From NCBI GenBank assembly GCA_963580285.1, contig OY757017.1, positions 111,943,245 to 112,007,244 on the forward strand: a stretch of DNA of 64,000 bases, in the 5' to 3' direction. This document shows, one piece after another, positions 1 to 10,251 of the stretch. The translations under genes and the position numbers were made by a program. Position 1 is the first letter of the stretch. The number at the start of each line of letters is the position of its first letter. The notes beneath the pieces were generated by a model. That model worked only from the letters and a program-made list of their open reading frames with translations, had not been told where the DNA came from and did not search any database. The DNA is from Lucinisca nassula (Eukaryota > Mollusca > Bivalvia > Lucinida > Lucinidae).

Positions 1-37
1 ACAGACGGGCCTAGGCAAACAGTGCAGACCTAGATCA

Positions 38-300
38 GCATTACGATAACACGCCCGTTTGGCATAGTGCATTTTTTCACATCTCCAAAATGGCTACTTT
101 TCTGATGAAAATCTGTGATATTTTTCTTATAAATACATGTACTACAAACATAGGTTGTGGGTGCTCGTTAGAACCGCCTCATTGAGGCGGTTCTAACGAG
201 TACCCACAACCTATGTTTTGGAGTAAAAATAAGAAAAATAATGTTTACCCCCTTAAACCCCAATTTTCTCTATATAAAGTGGGGTTTAGTGGGGTGTTCA
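38..300 (+). mobile_element. Foldback MITE FB-A, copy 1
   Basis: The centre is a near-perfect inverted repeat (about 149-215) meeting at GCCTCATTGAGGC, extended outward by complementary TTTTTCTTAT and ATAAGAAAAATA. The outer flanks also match, in reverse, the copy at 52320-52548, including the stretch that reads GTAGCCATTTTGG in that orientation. No coding capacity is seen, so this is a non-autonomous DNA element. The ends are set by comparing the two copies. Confidence 0.6.
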
Positions 301-485
301 TTTCACGGACTTGTTCTCCTGATGGACTGCTCATGAGCAGTCTGACTAAGTTCAACATCGTTTGTCATAACCTCTGTACCTTTTGGACTACTTGCTGGAT
401 CATGAAACAGATTTACTGAAATATCAGGAGAATTACAGCAAGTTCGCAAGCTGTCCGAATTTTGAGGATTTTTATGGTACACTGT
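301..485 (+). repeat. E6 element, decayed copy
   Basis: It matches 34860-35060 and 38486-38680 through phrases such as 'ccttttggact.cttgctgga' and 'ggagaattacagcaag'. The hairpin core has shrunk to GACTGCTCATGAGCAGTC (324-341). A further core half lies at 16-40. Confidence 0.5.
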
Positions 486-556
486 TTGTTGTCAAGATCA
501 ACAGGACAAGGGTTAAAGCTACATGTGCATAGTTCAGGTATATTTATCTTAACCTT

Positions 557-769
557 TTAACCCTTATCTTGCTGAATATTCATTTAAGCCACACCCATTT
601 CTGTCTATCAACCAATCAGATTACTTGATGTAATTTATTCCTAGAAATTCATAAATTGAATGTCAAACAGTGTAGATCCTGATCAGATGGCTTCTTCAGA
701 AGCCATCTGATCTGGATCTACACTGTTTCCAAAGATACGGAGTGTTGTGAACAGCATGATAAGAGTTAA
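557..769 (+). mobile_element. P1 MITE, piggyBac-type ends, copy 1
   Basis: This 213-bp element is bounded by TTAA on both sides and has inverted ends CCCTTATCTTGCTG / CAGCATGATAAGAG. A perfect hairpin core lies at about 668-730, meeting at GGCTTCTTCAGAAGCC. TTAA target duplication with CCC-starting ends is the hallmark of the piggyBac superfamily. There is no transposase. A stray P1 right end (CAGGACAAGGGTTAA, 502-516) lies upstream, and about 50 bp (511-558) are repeated after the element (763-813), so the locus has been partly duplicated. Confidence 0.8.
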
Positions 770-1137
770 AGCTACATACTATGTAGTTCATGTATATTTA
801 TGCTAACCTTTTTAAAACAAGAATTCTGCCAAAGGCTACTGGCATGTCGGTAACCAAAGTGACTGCAGCATTAAAAATCTGCACTAAGAAACGAAAGGTA
901 TGCATGAAAAAGATTCCTATATGAGTGTGAGGGGTGGATAGAAAATGGGTCCCTCGCGATCACTGTCTGGCATCACTCAGCAAGCCTCGTAATGCCTGAC
1001 AGTGACCCTTGGGATGGATTTTTCCACCCACCTCTCACACCTATATAAGATTCTTATATTCTGACCCTTGGTATGCTCAAGCCGCTATGAACCTCAACTT
1101 AGCCTTGCATCCAACTGACGTGGTCATCACTCTAGTT
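770..1137. other. No recognised feature
   Basis: No reading frame or element recognised. Two similar stretches (about 925-955 and 1015-1045) repeat 'ggtggataga...ccc' and 'ggatttttccaccc' around a TGCCTGACAGTGACC-like motif in opposite orientations, perhaps an old foldback. Confidence 0.3.
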
Positions 1138-1196
1138 GGTTTTGTTTTTGTTTGTTTGATTTGAGGTTTAACGTCCCCGTCAACACTGCCCATCCA
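1138..1196 (-). repeat. SINE-D tail fragment
   Basis: TTTGTTTGATTTGAGGTTTA followed by ACGTCCCCGTCAACACTG is the reverse complement of the SINE-D 3' end. Only the tail is present. Confidence 0.7.
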
Positions 1197-1209
1197 CAAA
1201 AGGAGTACA

Positions 1210-1530
1210 GGCTTCAGATAAGCCCCCTGCTTCACATATACCTCTGATATACTTCAAAGGGACTTCCAATCACACAGACCTGCTTCAACTTAAGTCCCCG
1301 AGACTTCAATTGTACTTCTGAATCATATTTCACTAAAGTCTCTGGGGCTTTAACTATGCTCCACTTTAGTACATGGGACTGCCAAAGAAGTACTGGGGAC
1401 TTTGTAGATACTTTAGAATCTTTAACAAACAAACTGGAATTTAAGTAGAACTTCAATGATACTTTCTGAACTTTGAAAATAGTCGCGCATAGGCAAAGGA
1501 ACTTTATATGTACTTCTATGACTTGTTATT
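1210..1530. repeat. Word-reiterating repeat, ACTTC/GAAGT type, copy 1
   Basis: Short words around ACTTCAA, TACTTC, GGGACTT and their complements recur at irregular spacing on both strands, without a fixed period. The same vocabulary fills 25985-26600. The open reading frame across it on the minus strand has the same word composition and is not a gene. Confidence 0.5.
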
Positions 1531-1654
1531 TTTGAAATGCCTCCTTAACTGAAATTTCTCCACAATTTATATGGAATGTTTTTTATACAGTGAAATCCCT
1601 GCCAAACTGTATATTTGCAATAAACAATGAAAATTTTACAGATATTTTGTCTAT

Positions 1655-1895
1655 TTTTTTTTTTTTTTTTTTGGTTTGGGTTTTACGGCCCTTTCAAGAT
1701 TATTTCACTCATATCGAGCCGATCGTTAATCATAGGTGGGCGAAAACCGGAGTACCCGGAGAAAAACCACCTGACCTTCCGTTGCAGAACTTGGCGTCTC
1801 ACATGTGTCCTGAGCGAGGCTCGAACCAAAGCGGTGAGAGACCTAATGATCAAGAGTCAGCGCTCTTAACCACTAGGCCACGGAGGCCTGTGATA
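1655..1895 (-). mobile_element. SINE-A, tRNA-derived
   Basis: Read on the minus strand it starts GCCTCCGTGGCCTAGTGG (box A-like, Leu/Ser tRNA type), has a box B-like GGTTCGAGCC about 60 bp on, then a shared body, and ends with a GGGCCGTAAAACCC tail and an A-rich run (the poly-T at 1655-1673). Other copies: 16268-16440, 40437-40674, 57985-58212. Such elements are transcribed by Pol III and moved by a LINE. Confidence 0.8.
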
Positions 1896-2069
1896 TTTTG
1901 TCTATGATAGTATTGAAAGTTCTACCAGGCCAAAACTGTCAGACAACATTGTCTGGAGCTGCCTTTTGGTATAGATTAACATACATGTATGCAATTTTCA
2001 ATAAAGTTTCAAGGTAAAGAAAAAGGCCAAACATGAAGGACAATTTTTGAGTTTAATCTATCCATGCCA

Positions 2070-2286
2070 TATACACCATAGCCTCATTATAACATGATTT
2101 ATTATAACACAGTTTCGGACATAACACGGTTGGAAGATGGATCCCAAAAATGTATAGATAGAAAAATGACCATAAATGGTCATTTTTCTATATAATCTAT
2201 ACATTTTGGTTATAACACAGTTGTTTAATTAACACAGATTCTTCTTTGGATCCCAATAATAGTGTTATAAAGAGGTTGTGGTGTAT
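2070..2286. mobile_element. TA-flanked MITE M2, copy 1
   Basis: Inverted ends ATACACCATAGCCTC and its partner at 2263-2286 share most of 24 positions. The centre is a hairpin of ATGTATAGAT and AAAAATGACCATAAATGG with their complements. The pairs 'gttataacacag' and 'ataacac' recur on both arms. A second copy lies at 36349-36581. Confidence 0.7.
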
Positions 2287-2329
2287 TATATAATATTTAC
2301 ATTCTCAGTGCATTTACACAGAAAACCCT

Positions 2330-2710
2330 ACCCCATAGAAAATGTATCTTGAATTCCAGTGGTAACCAGTGTATTCCAATGGAATTCCAATGATTTTTGG
2401 CAGAAACACAGGAATTCCACCGAAAGTCAATGGAACTTAAATTTCCACTGATATTTCACTGTTATTTCACTGGTATTCTGATGAAAATACCAGTGACTTT
2501 TCCACTGGTATTGTTTCTTTGGAATTGCCATAAATTTCCACCGTCATTTCAAAGATCATTCAAGAAGTAGTAAAAATACCAGTGCCTTTCCTCTGGTATT
2601 GTTTCATTGGAAATACCACAAAATTCCACTGTCATTTCAAAGATCAAGCAAGATACAGTAAAAATTCCACTGGTTTATTGTTTCACTGGAACATCCACAA
2701 AATTCCAAAA
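2330..2710. repeat. Word-reiterating repeat, CCAGTGGAA type, copy 1
   Basis: CCAGTGG, CCACTGG, GGAATTCCA and TTTCCACTG recur many times in both orientations at irregular spacing. The same vocabulary fills 23790-24410. Confidence 0.6.
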
Positions 2711-3030
2711 TGTCTAAGTTCACAAAGTGAAAAAAGTAACAAAAATTAATTTGTGGATAATACCCAACCCTTATGCACATCTACAGACCATGGAGAAAAC
2801 GTCTGTAAAGTTTCATGAAGAGTGGATTAAAACTGTATGAGAAGTTGCGCTCACAAGATACTCACTATCTAACCATTGACGGATGGACGAATGGACAGAA
2901 ACTTCCATTCCTATGTCGCCCTTGCTCACGCAGGTGTGACAATAAACTATACTTATCTTGCATGGACTCAACCATGCTCTAAAAAAAGATTAGATGGTTT
3001 GCTGACATAGCTTGCATTCATTCCAATATG

Positions 3031-3367
3031 GAGCGTGATAGCTCAGTGGTTAGTGCACTTGCCTCTGACGCTAAAGGTCCCGGGTTCGAACCCCGGCAGC
3101 GGTGTGAAAAATTTCGGTGTACGAACACGCTCCATTGGCATCATTTGCAGGGATGAATGTCATAAAGTGCACCGTCCTTCGGATTGGGACATTAACTGGA
3201 GGCCCGCTGTGCAGGGAGAACCATCCCCTGTGCAGGTTAAAGAACCCTACCGTAATTACATGATTACTGTGTAGGCTTTCAGCCTGCAAAACTGGAGTGT
3301 ATGTAATGTACACCGTCTGTGTCCCCTCCTGGGGTTAAGGCGAAACCGGAAGAAAGAAAGAAAGAAA
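3031..3367 (+). mobile_element. SINE-B, tRNA-derived, full-length
   Basis: The head GATAGCTCAGTGGTTAGTGC (box A) and GGTTCGAACC (box B) is tRNA-like. A body of about 250 bp follows ('gctccattggcatcatttgcagg...') and the element ends in (GAAA)n. Related copies: 4605-4905, 7436-8075 (split), 11668-11970 and 63134-63470. The open reading frames on both strands lie inside the element and are not genes. Confidence 0.85.
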
Positions 3368-3380
3368 TATTGTAACATAT

Positions 3381-4082
3381 GGAATCGAGACAGTTCCCCC
3401 GACAAGACAGTTCCCCGACACGGTTTTTGGAGGCAGTTCCCCGACACATTTGAAGACAGTTCCCCGACACTATTGAAGACAGTTCCCGGACACTTTTGTT
3501 CAATGCAAATGACCTATGACTGTTCATGATGATTATCATAATTGATAGTTATTATATGTTCATCAATATTCTGAAGACAATTCTTCTAGGAAACGCAATA
3601 GTATATATCTAATTGTCATTTATTTTCCATATAATAAACATTTAAAAAAATGAAGATGATTTCAAAGTTTTTGTTTTAAATAAATATTATTAAAGTATAA
3701 TAATATGAAATAGATATCAGACGCTGTTATGCGAACAATAATGATAATTATTCGAACTTTCTTGAAATCAACGAGGAAATTTCAGGCAACTCATAAATAT
3801 AGTTGCCATAGCAAGAAACATCCAAATTATAACTAATATATCTTATCCCTAATTGCCAATTAGGTCATTTAGACTATGAACAATAGTGTCGGGGAACTGT
3901 CTTCAAAAGTGTCTGGGAACTAATTGCCAATTATAATTATCAGTCACAGGTCATTTAACTATGAACAATAGTGTCGGGGAACTGTCTTCAAAAGTGTCGG
4001 GGAACTGTCTTCAAATGTGTCGGGGAACTGTCTCCAAAAACAGTGTCGGGGAACTGTCTTGTCGGGGAACTGTCTTGTTCCC
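3381..4082. mobile_element. Foldback element with tandem-word inverted ends
   Basis: The left end has about six copies of GACAGTTCCCCGACAC and the right end has the complementary copies (GTGTCGGGGAACTGTC). The middle is AT-rich with no coding sequence. The element is flanked by the perfect 8-bp direct repeat TAACATAT (3373-3380 and 4083-4090). An 8-bp duplication fits hAT, P or Merlin-type integration; the ends identify none of these clearly. Confidence 0.75.
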
Positions 4083-4090
4083 TAACATAT

Positions 4091-4604
4091 CAGCCCCCAT
4101 CAGTATTGTTCAGGAAGTATAAAGCCTGAATGACTGGATCACTATAGTACCCTGCAAGTAGAGTTAACTTGACTCTGAGTGTGGAATCAGTCGAATGTTT
4201 TGCACACTCAGGCTAGTTTCTCTTATTTCATACAAACGACAAAGGGATTCAATGTTGACAAATTGCACCGTCTGTCATTTCTGTTGTTTACGATCCGTAC
4301 AAGTAATTGTGCCCATTAAGGCACCCATCGGCTGAACAGACAATTGAGGAAACATCTAAACAATGTCTCTGGACAATAATTACCTTTTAAAAAGAGTGTT
4401 ATAAGTTAAAATCCAAGTTTTTCTACTGTTTACATTTTCTCCCGCCGCCATGTTGAATTTCCTTTTAGGAACGACCGCTTCGATTGGTTCATAGCTGGCA
4501 AGCCGGCCAATCGGAGTGGTTCTCATAAGGTATTACCTTGGATAGAATAGAATGCACGTACAATGCTCGTGCCCCCAACCTAGCAACCCAGAGAGTATAA
4601 ATAC
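4091..4604. other. No recognised feature
   Basis: No coding, RNA or repeat family was recognised between the foldback element and the next SINE. Confidence 0.4.
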
Positions 4605-4905
4605 CCGGTGCAACGCCCGGGTTCGATCCCCGGCAGCGGCGATCAAATTTCGGTGTACGAACACGCTCCATTGGCATCATTTGCAGGGATGAATGTCATA
4701 AAGTGCACCGTCCTTCGGATCGGGACGTTAACTGGAGGCCCCCTGTGAAGGGAGAACCATCCCCTGTGCAGGTTAAAGATCCCTACCGTAATTACATGAT
4801 TACTGTGTAGGCTGTCATCCTGCAAAACCTGGAGTGTATGTAATGTACACCTGCGGTAATGGTCAAATGTGACCGACGCAGTATCAGTAGACAGACAGAC
4901 AGACA
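4605..4905 (+). mobile_element. SINE-B, head truncated
   Basis: Begins near the box B-like GGGTTCGATCCCCGG, keeps the whole body and ends 'gacgcagtatcagtagacagacagac'-like. The part corresponding to box A is missing or replaced. Confidence 0.75.
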
Positions 4906-5086
4906 GCAGCCAGACTGTTCAAGTGGCAAGGTCGAGAAAATTGGGAAAAGCACCATGAGAGAGGTATAGAAAAACGAGCAAAACTTATTTCCCGGATTTC
5001 AGAGTAGAGAATAGACCTGGAGAGGGTTCCTATGGAACATTCCAGTGTGATAAGTCTCTGTCTTTGATGATTTTTCCAGTTTTATA

Positions 5087-5143
5087 AAGCTTTCCCAGAT
5101 TTTGGAAGCTTTCCCAGATTTTGGAAGCTTTCCCAGATTTTGA
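5087..5143 (+). repeat. Three 20-bp tandem units
   Basis: AGCTTTCCCAGATTTTGGA is repeated three times head to tail with hardly any change. The rest of 4906-5624 shows nothing recognisable. Confidence 0.7.
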
Positions 5144-5624
5144 CCGGTTTACCCGAATTTCGGGACATACCCCGGATTTCATCCATTAACTTTATTTCTT
5201 GCATTAAGCGATGATAACGGACTCTGAAAACTGGAGAATCGTCCAGCGAGTCGTGGTTAAAGCTTTTTAATTTAAGAGAATTCCTTACACAAGGAAACTT
5301 TGGAGAACTTGTCAGAAATTGTCCAGTTTTATTATATCTCGTCCGAAATTCTTGTTGTATGAGTTCTATCGAGAACTAAATGAATGTTGCACATAGTTAA
5401 TGTGAGTTTCTTAATTTAAATATATTGTAAAAATCGTTGTTTAAATCCTATGCTTGTCCATTAAAAATCTGTTGAGTGTAAATTAATCTTGAGTCTAACA
5501 TGTCCCTTGTCCGAACTCACAACAAATCAGGATGGACAATGAAATCCTGTTTTTTCATGTAATGTTCCGACTCCTTTGACAGCGAGAGCTCGGCCGAAGC
5601 CAATCCTGACCTCCTGACGTATCT

Positions 5625-5882
5625 CTAACAAAGCTGAGCAAAGGGTCGGAGTGTTACAATATCTACACGCACACACTTTCCAGACAAAAAACTGGCATTT
5701 ATGCACCTTTTTGTGCTGTGTACTAGAACTTTGGCAATATGCTGACACAACTGTTTGTCAAAATATTTTTGCAGTGCAGGCTCCTGGATTGCTGTTTTGA
5801 CATGGTTTTGCAGAGTGAAGTTTTCAATCTCATATTCACTGACAACAGCATATATTTCGTTATTAACTACTAAAAACACCAA
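5625..5882 (-). CDS. Possible coding fragment, unrecognised
   Basis: An 85-codon frame whose composition is more protein-like than most here (…NNEIYAVVSEYEIENFT…, HIAKVLVHSTKRCINASF). I recognise no family or motif, and no splice signal or partner exon is evident. It may be a decayed exon, a transposon fragment or chance. The only support is the open frame and its composition. Confidence 0.15.
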   Translation of the reverse strand: MVFLVVNNEIYAVVSEYEIENFTLQNHVKTAIQEPALQKYFDKQLCQHIAKVLVHSTKRCINASFLSGKCVRVDIVTLRPFAQLC

Positions 5883-6312
5883 AATTTCTCTTTGTTTGTG
5901 AGAGACTTACAAGTGCAAGTGTTTAGGTTCGGTGTTGGCTTTAAGGGAGCACTATGGGCTAGATTTTTGGAGTTTTTCGGTGAGTTTTCGGTATTTCTGT
6001 AGACTATATGTAAAATATGTTCTTGTATATTTTTTCTTTAAGCTCCCTCTTTTTACCCTAAAACCTATGTTGTTTGTAACTACCCGAATGGTCCTTCACA
6101 TCTATAAACCCCGCTAAAATGGGGACGTATAAAAGCCGGGAGTAACGGTTGGGAGAGTGTATTGATAAAGGTATTAAACATGCACCACCTATCTTAATGA
6201 AATTTAGAACAATTTTCAAAATCAGAATTTTCTTCAAAATGCATCTTAGGTTTAACATTAGGTCTAAAGGGTGCTGCCAGCATTCCAACAGATTACCTTG
6301 TCTCTCCCCCCA

Positions 6313-6480
6313 CCCCACCCCCAGCTAGACACTGTAGAAATCACAATTCATTGGCGTTTCAGATCCTTACTGCAAGAACTGACATTTATACAGAATCATT
6401 CTTCCCCCGAACCATTAGAGATTGGAATGCTCTTCCCGATCCGATTATTTCGGAAGCTGAACGTGCTGATGACTGTAACT
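6313..6480 (+). pseudogene. LINE reverse transcriptase C-terminal fragment
   Basis: One frame reads SFFPRTIRDWNALPDPI, the ending typical of jockey/CR1-like LINE proteins ('F-P-R-T-I-x-x-W-N-x-L-P'). A second copy of the same tail is at 7104-7331. Only the last 50 or so codons are left and the frame is broken. Confidence 0.6.
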
Positions 6481-6539
6481 AAATTAGAAGTAAAACAAAG
6501 ATCAGGAATTGATACAATTAACTTACTCCACCCATAAAA

Positions 6540-7020
6540 GACACCAAAGGGAAAGAAATACAAACATTAAGCGACCAGACCATAATGGAAACCTAAACAA
6601 AGGAAGGCAATAAAGACAGTTACTTTCCCACAAAATGGCCATATTGACATCCATAGCTCATGATGCAAGTTTACCTCTTTGGTTAGAGCTAGGGACTAAC
6701 TTCCCATAAGGACGGTCGGCAAGGAACTCTTCAGTAAAAAGAAACAAAAAACGGTTATCTTTCCCGCCATTTTTCTTTTTTGGTGGAGGTGAAATCTTCG
6801 GTTTTTATCGCTATAATTCGACCAGTTTTAAACAGTTTTTAAAGCAAAATGTGTCTGATTTTTTTATCGACAATCATCAGAAATAAAAGGAAATATACGG
6901 AACAATAATATTGTGTAAGTCTTTGTCTGAGGTTTGAGACTGATTTAAAATATTTCTTGTGCACATTTGGTTAGGCCCAATAGCAGAATACCTTTGTTTA
7001 CACCTCCAAAAATGGCGGAC
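6540..7020. other. No recognised feature
   Basis: Mixed sequence without reading frame, RNA gene or repeat family that I recognise. Confidence 0.3.
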
Positions 7021-7103
7021 CTCAGCGGAAGTGAGGTCACGCCGATTGTCCTTATATCACAGGTCCAGGTGTATGTCATTTGTCGTGTCACCAGTAACAA
7101 AAA

Positions 7104-7331
7104 ATGCTGAATCTGAATATATATGACCTTATTCGCTCAGCCAGGCGCTGTAGAAATCACCATTCATTGGCATTTCAGACTCCTGTTGCAAGAACTTACA
7201 TTTACAAAGATAATTTCTTCCCTCGGACCATCAGAGATTGGAATAACCGTCCCGATTCGGTCATCTCCACGGCTGAAGGTGCTTGGTGTGAGCTTGGGAT
7301 TAACCTTCTGTTGTATCAATGTCACAAGTAA
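7104..7331 (+). pseudogene. LINE reverse transcriptase C-terminal fragment
   Basis: Encodes RRCRNHHSLAFQTPVART followed by DNFFPRTIRDWNNRPDSVI and ends in a stop shortly after. This is the C-terminus of a jockey/CR1-like LINE ORF2, 5'-truncated as is usual for LINEs, and related to 6313-6480. In the usual motif 'WNxLP' the Leu is replaced by Arg, so the copy is decaying. Confidence 0.65.
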
Positions 7332-7435
7332 CGATTTTGATTCTGATTCGGATTCTGAAGGATGCAAGATCGCTTAAAAGTACAATATCTGCAGGGAGCC
7401 TAATCCATAAACAACAGTCATGGTAAAGATGCTAG

Positions 7436-7632
7436 AGGCCCCCTGTTCGATTCCCGGCGGCGGTAATAAAAATGCGGTGTCCGAACATGCTCCACTGGCA
7501 TCATTTGCAGAGATGAATGCCACAAAGTGCACCGTGCTTTGGATCAGGACGTTAACTGGGTCGAGAACCATCCCTTGTGCAAGTTAAAGATCCCCACCGG
7601 TTATTGCATGATTACTGTGTAGGCTTTCCCGT
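7436..7632 (+). mobile_element. SINE-B, 5' part of a split copy
   Basis: Box B and body of SINE-B up to 'tgtgtaggctttcc', where the homology stops. It resumes at 7973-8075 ('accaggagtacgttatatacacctgcg…' plus the GAAA tail). The 340 bp between are the hammerhead-bearing element, so this SINE is the older of the two. Confidence 0.75.
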
Positions 7633-7972
7633 CTCCCCGTATATCAACCATAGTGCAGTTTATATTTTACTTTTAGTTCTTTGAGATCAGCGTGAATATT
7701 CTGAGAAATCAGAAATAAATTATTTGTTAAGACTCATATTCTAGACAGATTTTTAATAATTTGGACCCAATTTTGATTTATATCAGTCTTTGAATCGACT
7801 GCCTATTCGAAATTCGCAAAATTGCATTATGTTTCCTCTGTCTTTCTTTGTCGGATCATTACAGGGTCACTGATGAGTCTTTATTAGCCGAAACTACGTA
7901 GTATGGCCCATCTTCTTTCTTATGAATGTTTTCATTGCTCTTAAAGGAACTCATTTTTGATTTTTATTTTAT
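7633..7972 (+). mobile_element. Hammerhead-bearing element, copy 1
   Basis: This is the insert that splits a SINE-B. It shares with 19252-19462 the opening 'atagtg.agtttatattttc', the ribozyme, and a looser 3' segment. It has no coding capacity. Type I hammerheads are known in Penelope-like elements and in animal retrozymes; this is either a truncated Penelope-like copy or a retrozyme-type element. Confidence 0.65.
7864..7909 (+). ncRNA. Hammerhead ribozyme, type I, copy 1
   Basis: Order seen: GGGTCA (stem I), CTGATGA (conserved core), stem II region 7877-7889, GAAA (7890-7893), short stem III hairpin ACTACGTAGT, cleavage nucleotide A7903 in a GTA context, then TGGCCC, which re-pairs with GGGTCA over 6 bp (one G-U). 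Stem II has one mismatch (GTCT/AGCC), so this copy may be weakened. All invariant core positions are present. Confidence 0.75.
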
Positions 7973-8075
7973 ATAGCAAACCAGGAGTACGTTATATACA
8001 CCTGCGAGTAGTGATCTGATATGACTGATCGCAGTACTAGTATCAGTAAAAAGAAAGTAAGAAAGAAAGAATGTC
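7973..8075 (+). mobile_element. SINE-B, 3' part of the split copy
   Basis: Continues SINE-B from 'accaggagta' to the 'agtatcagtaaaaagaaag' tail after the inserted element. Confidence 0.7.
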
Positions 8076-8289
8076 ATTAGACGTGTCACCAGTAAAAATT
8101 CAGATTCAGATCTATCTTCATATACTGAGTTGCTCATACTTGGCCATTACCTCAGTTGGGTGGTGCACTAAATTTAGAATTTAGCAAAAAAAGAAAAAAA
8201 AAAGAAAAAACACTGGATGAGTTCTTAAAACTATTTACAATCTGCTTTCAGAGGTGGACTAAAACGCACACCTCTGGATCCCAATCTAC

Positions 8290-9255
8290 ACCATGCGGGC
8301 TTTGAACTCCTCTGCCGTTTTGGCATTTACCACAGAGGAGGGAAGACTGTTCCACTGAGGAATAGTTCTAGGGAAGAAAGAATTCTTCAGGGCATCACTA
8401 TAGGCCTGGAACCCACGATATTGACTGTTGTTTAGTTTTGATGCCCTTGTTTGAGTTGAAGTAGTCACAGGGGTCAAGTATTTATCTTTATTAAGAGACA
8501 CTGTGTCAGAATGTATCTTATAAAGAAGGTTAAAGAGGACTGCTCGCGACGGGCCTCCAACAATGGCCACTCCAGCTCATCGAGCATTTCACCAACACTA
8601 CTTCTGTTCCGCCATCGCCTGCAGGTCCATCGGGCAGACGTCCTCTGAACCTTCTCAACCTGTTGAACCCGAGTTTTAACATGGGGATGCCAAACAGGTG
8701 ATGCATACTCTAGTTGAGGTCTAACCAAGGTTTTGTATGCAACATCCTTTGTCTGCCTAGGTGCAAAAGCCAAATTGCGTCTAAGAAACCCTAATGTCCT
8801 AGTTGCTTTAGAGGTAATCTCAGAAATATGTTGACCCCAATCAAGATTATCTGTAATGGTGATACCAAGATATTTTGCGGATTGGACATGTTCCAGAGTA
8901 TGCTGATGTAATGAGTAGTTGAATTTAATATGCTTGTCTGGAGGGTGTCGTGACACCCTCATTGAATGACATTTGGCCAAATTGAACTTCATTTGCCAAT
9001 CGGCCTCCCAACGTGCTAGGCTATCCAGGTCATCTTGTAAGATAAGACAGTCAGAAGAAGTATATATATTCCTATACAAAACACAATCATCAGCAAACAA
9101 GCGAACAGACGACCTGATATTATCAGGTAGATCGTTAATAAATATCAAGAAAAGGACCGGTCCAAGTACCGAACCTTGTGGGACACCGGACAAAACAGGG
9201 TACTTTGATGAATATTTCCCCTTGAGCACTACAGCCTGGGTTCGACCCCTAATAC
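8290..9255 (-). pseudogene. Jockey/CR1-like LINE reverse transcriptase, 3' part
   Basis: Reverse transcriptase of a non-LTR retrotransposon, which copies its own RNA at a nicked target. The frame opens RTQAVVLKGKYSSKYPVL and carries SGVPQGSVLGPVLFLIFIND (motif 4), FADD (catalytic motif), AKCHS, and KYLGITITDNLDWGQHI, with LEYASPVWHPH further on. A frameshift near 8530-8560 moves the end into another frame, which reads LFNLLYKIHSDTVSLNKDKY and finishes with SFFPRTIPQWNSLPSSVV. Endonuclease, ORF1 and the N-terminal RT half are missing, so the copy is 5'-truncated and dead. Family placement rests on motif order only. Confidence 0.85.
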
Positions 9256-9341
9256 TTTACAAAGTGCTTGACAAAAGTTACTCCCGATCTCCAAAGTTTG
9301 TGACACGGTTGTATCTTTCAGGAGGTTTTAGGAATTCCGTT

Positions 9342-9368
9342 TATGACGTCATTCTTGCGCATGCGCAA
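9342..9368. promoter_or_regulatory. CRE next to an NRF1-like palindrome
   Basis: TATGACGTCATTC holds the CREB/ATF octamer TGACGTCA, and TTGCGCATGCGCAAAG holds a perfect NRF1-type GCGCATGCGC, with no overlap. The pair is common in animal housekeeping promoters, but no gene starts recognisably downstream, so this is a sequence match only. Confidence 0.35.
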
Positions 9369-9643
9369 AGTACTGGCCGTCAACTGAAACGGCCATCGCT
9401 ATTCAAATGTATTGGCGGAACTTAAAATGCTAACAATATTCAGACATTTTGAGAGAAAATATACCCGTTTTCATTGAAATAATGCCTCGAGAAGGAAAGA
9501 ATGATATTTTACTTTCATTACCGAAATTCTTTTATCCTAAATCCGTTTTTAATTGACGAAAATCTTTTCGTGAATGACCCATGTCAATGGCTTGAGTTAC
9601 CGTTATTCACGAAATAAGTTGTACGTAACTTTCAATTTATTCG

Positions 9644-9645
<2 letters not shown>

Positions 9646-9717
<72 letters not shown>

Positions 9718-9718
9718 C

Positions 9719-9769
<51 letters not shown>

Positions 9770-9784
9770 CCTATCATCTATCTT
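9646..9784. repeat. (CTAT)n microsatellite
   Basis: About 135 bp of nearly uninterrupted CTAT units, with one break at 'ctcttat' near 9717. The Tyr/Leu/Ser/Ile repeat frame over it is an artefact. Confidence 0.95.
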
Positions 9785-9861
9785 GAGAAATCTGTCCAAC
9801 GATCTGTCTACATGTGCAATTTAAATGTCCATAGTGACAGTCGAAATAAACTAATGACGGA

Positions 9862-9940
9862 GGGGCGTTGAGCCAATGTTGGTTGGACGTCATGCCGTCG
9901 ACACCCACTCCAACTCATTTCATTGTCACATGACCGTTGG

Positions 9941-9993
<53 letters not shown>

Positions 9994-10229
9994 GTTGACT
10001 GACAAACTGACAGTAGACAGACAGACGACACAAAGACCCACTGACTGATTGACTGTCTAACAGACGAACGGACGGACTGTTAGACAGACAAATAAACATA
10101 CTGACAGTCGAAAAAAACAACAACAACCAACGAGTGGACTTACAGACGGCGTCGAGTCAACGTTGGCTCGACGTCATGCCGTCGACAACCACTCCAACTC
10201 ACTTCAATGGCACGTGACCGTTGAGATAG
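9862..10229. repeat. 80-bp direct repeat flanking a (GA)n run
   Basis: About 9862-9942 and 10147-10229 are alike: 'gttgagccaatgttgg', 'cgacgtcatgccgtcgaca', 'cactccaactca' and 'tgaccgttg' occur in both. Between them lie (GA)n (9944-9990) and a run of GACAGACAGACGA-like words. Confidence 0.75.
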
Positions 10230-10251
10230 TTTGACTGTATCCAAGCAGCCC

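Noticed and set aside
3031..3110. Working tRNA gene at the SINE-B head
   Set aside because: Box A and B are present but the fold is poor and the sequence continues into a repeated SINE body found five times.
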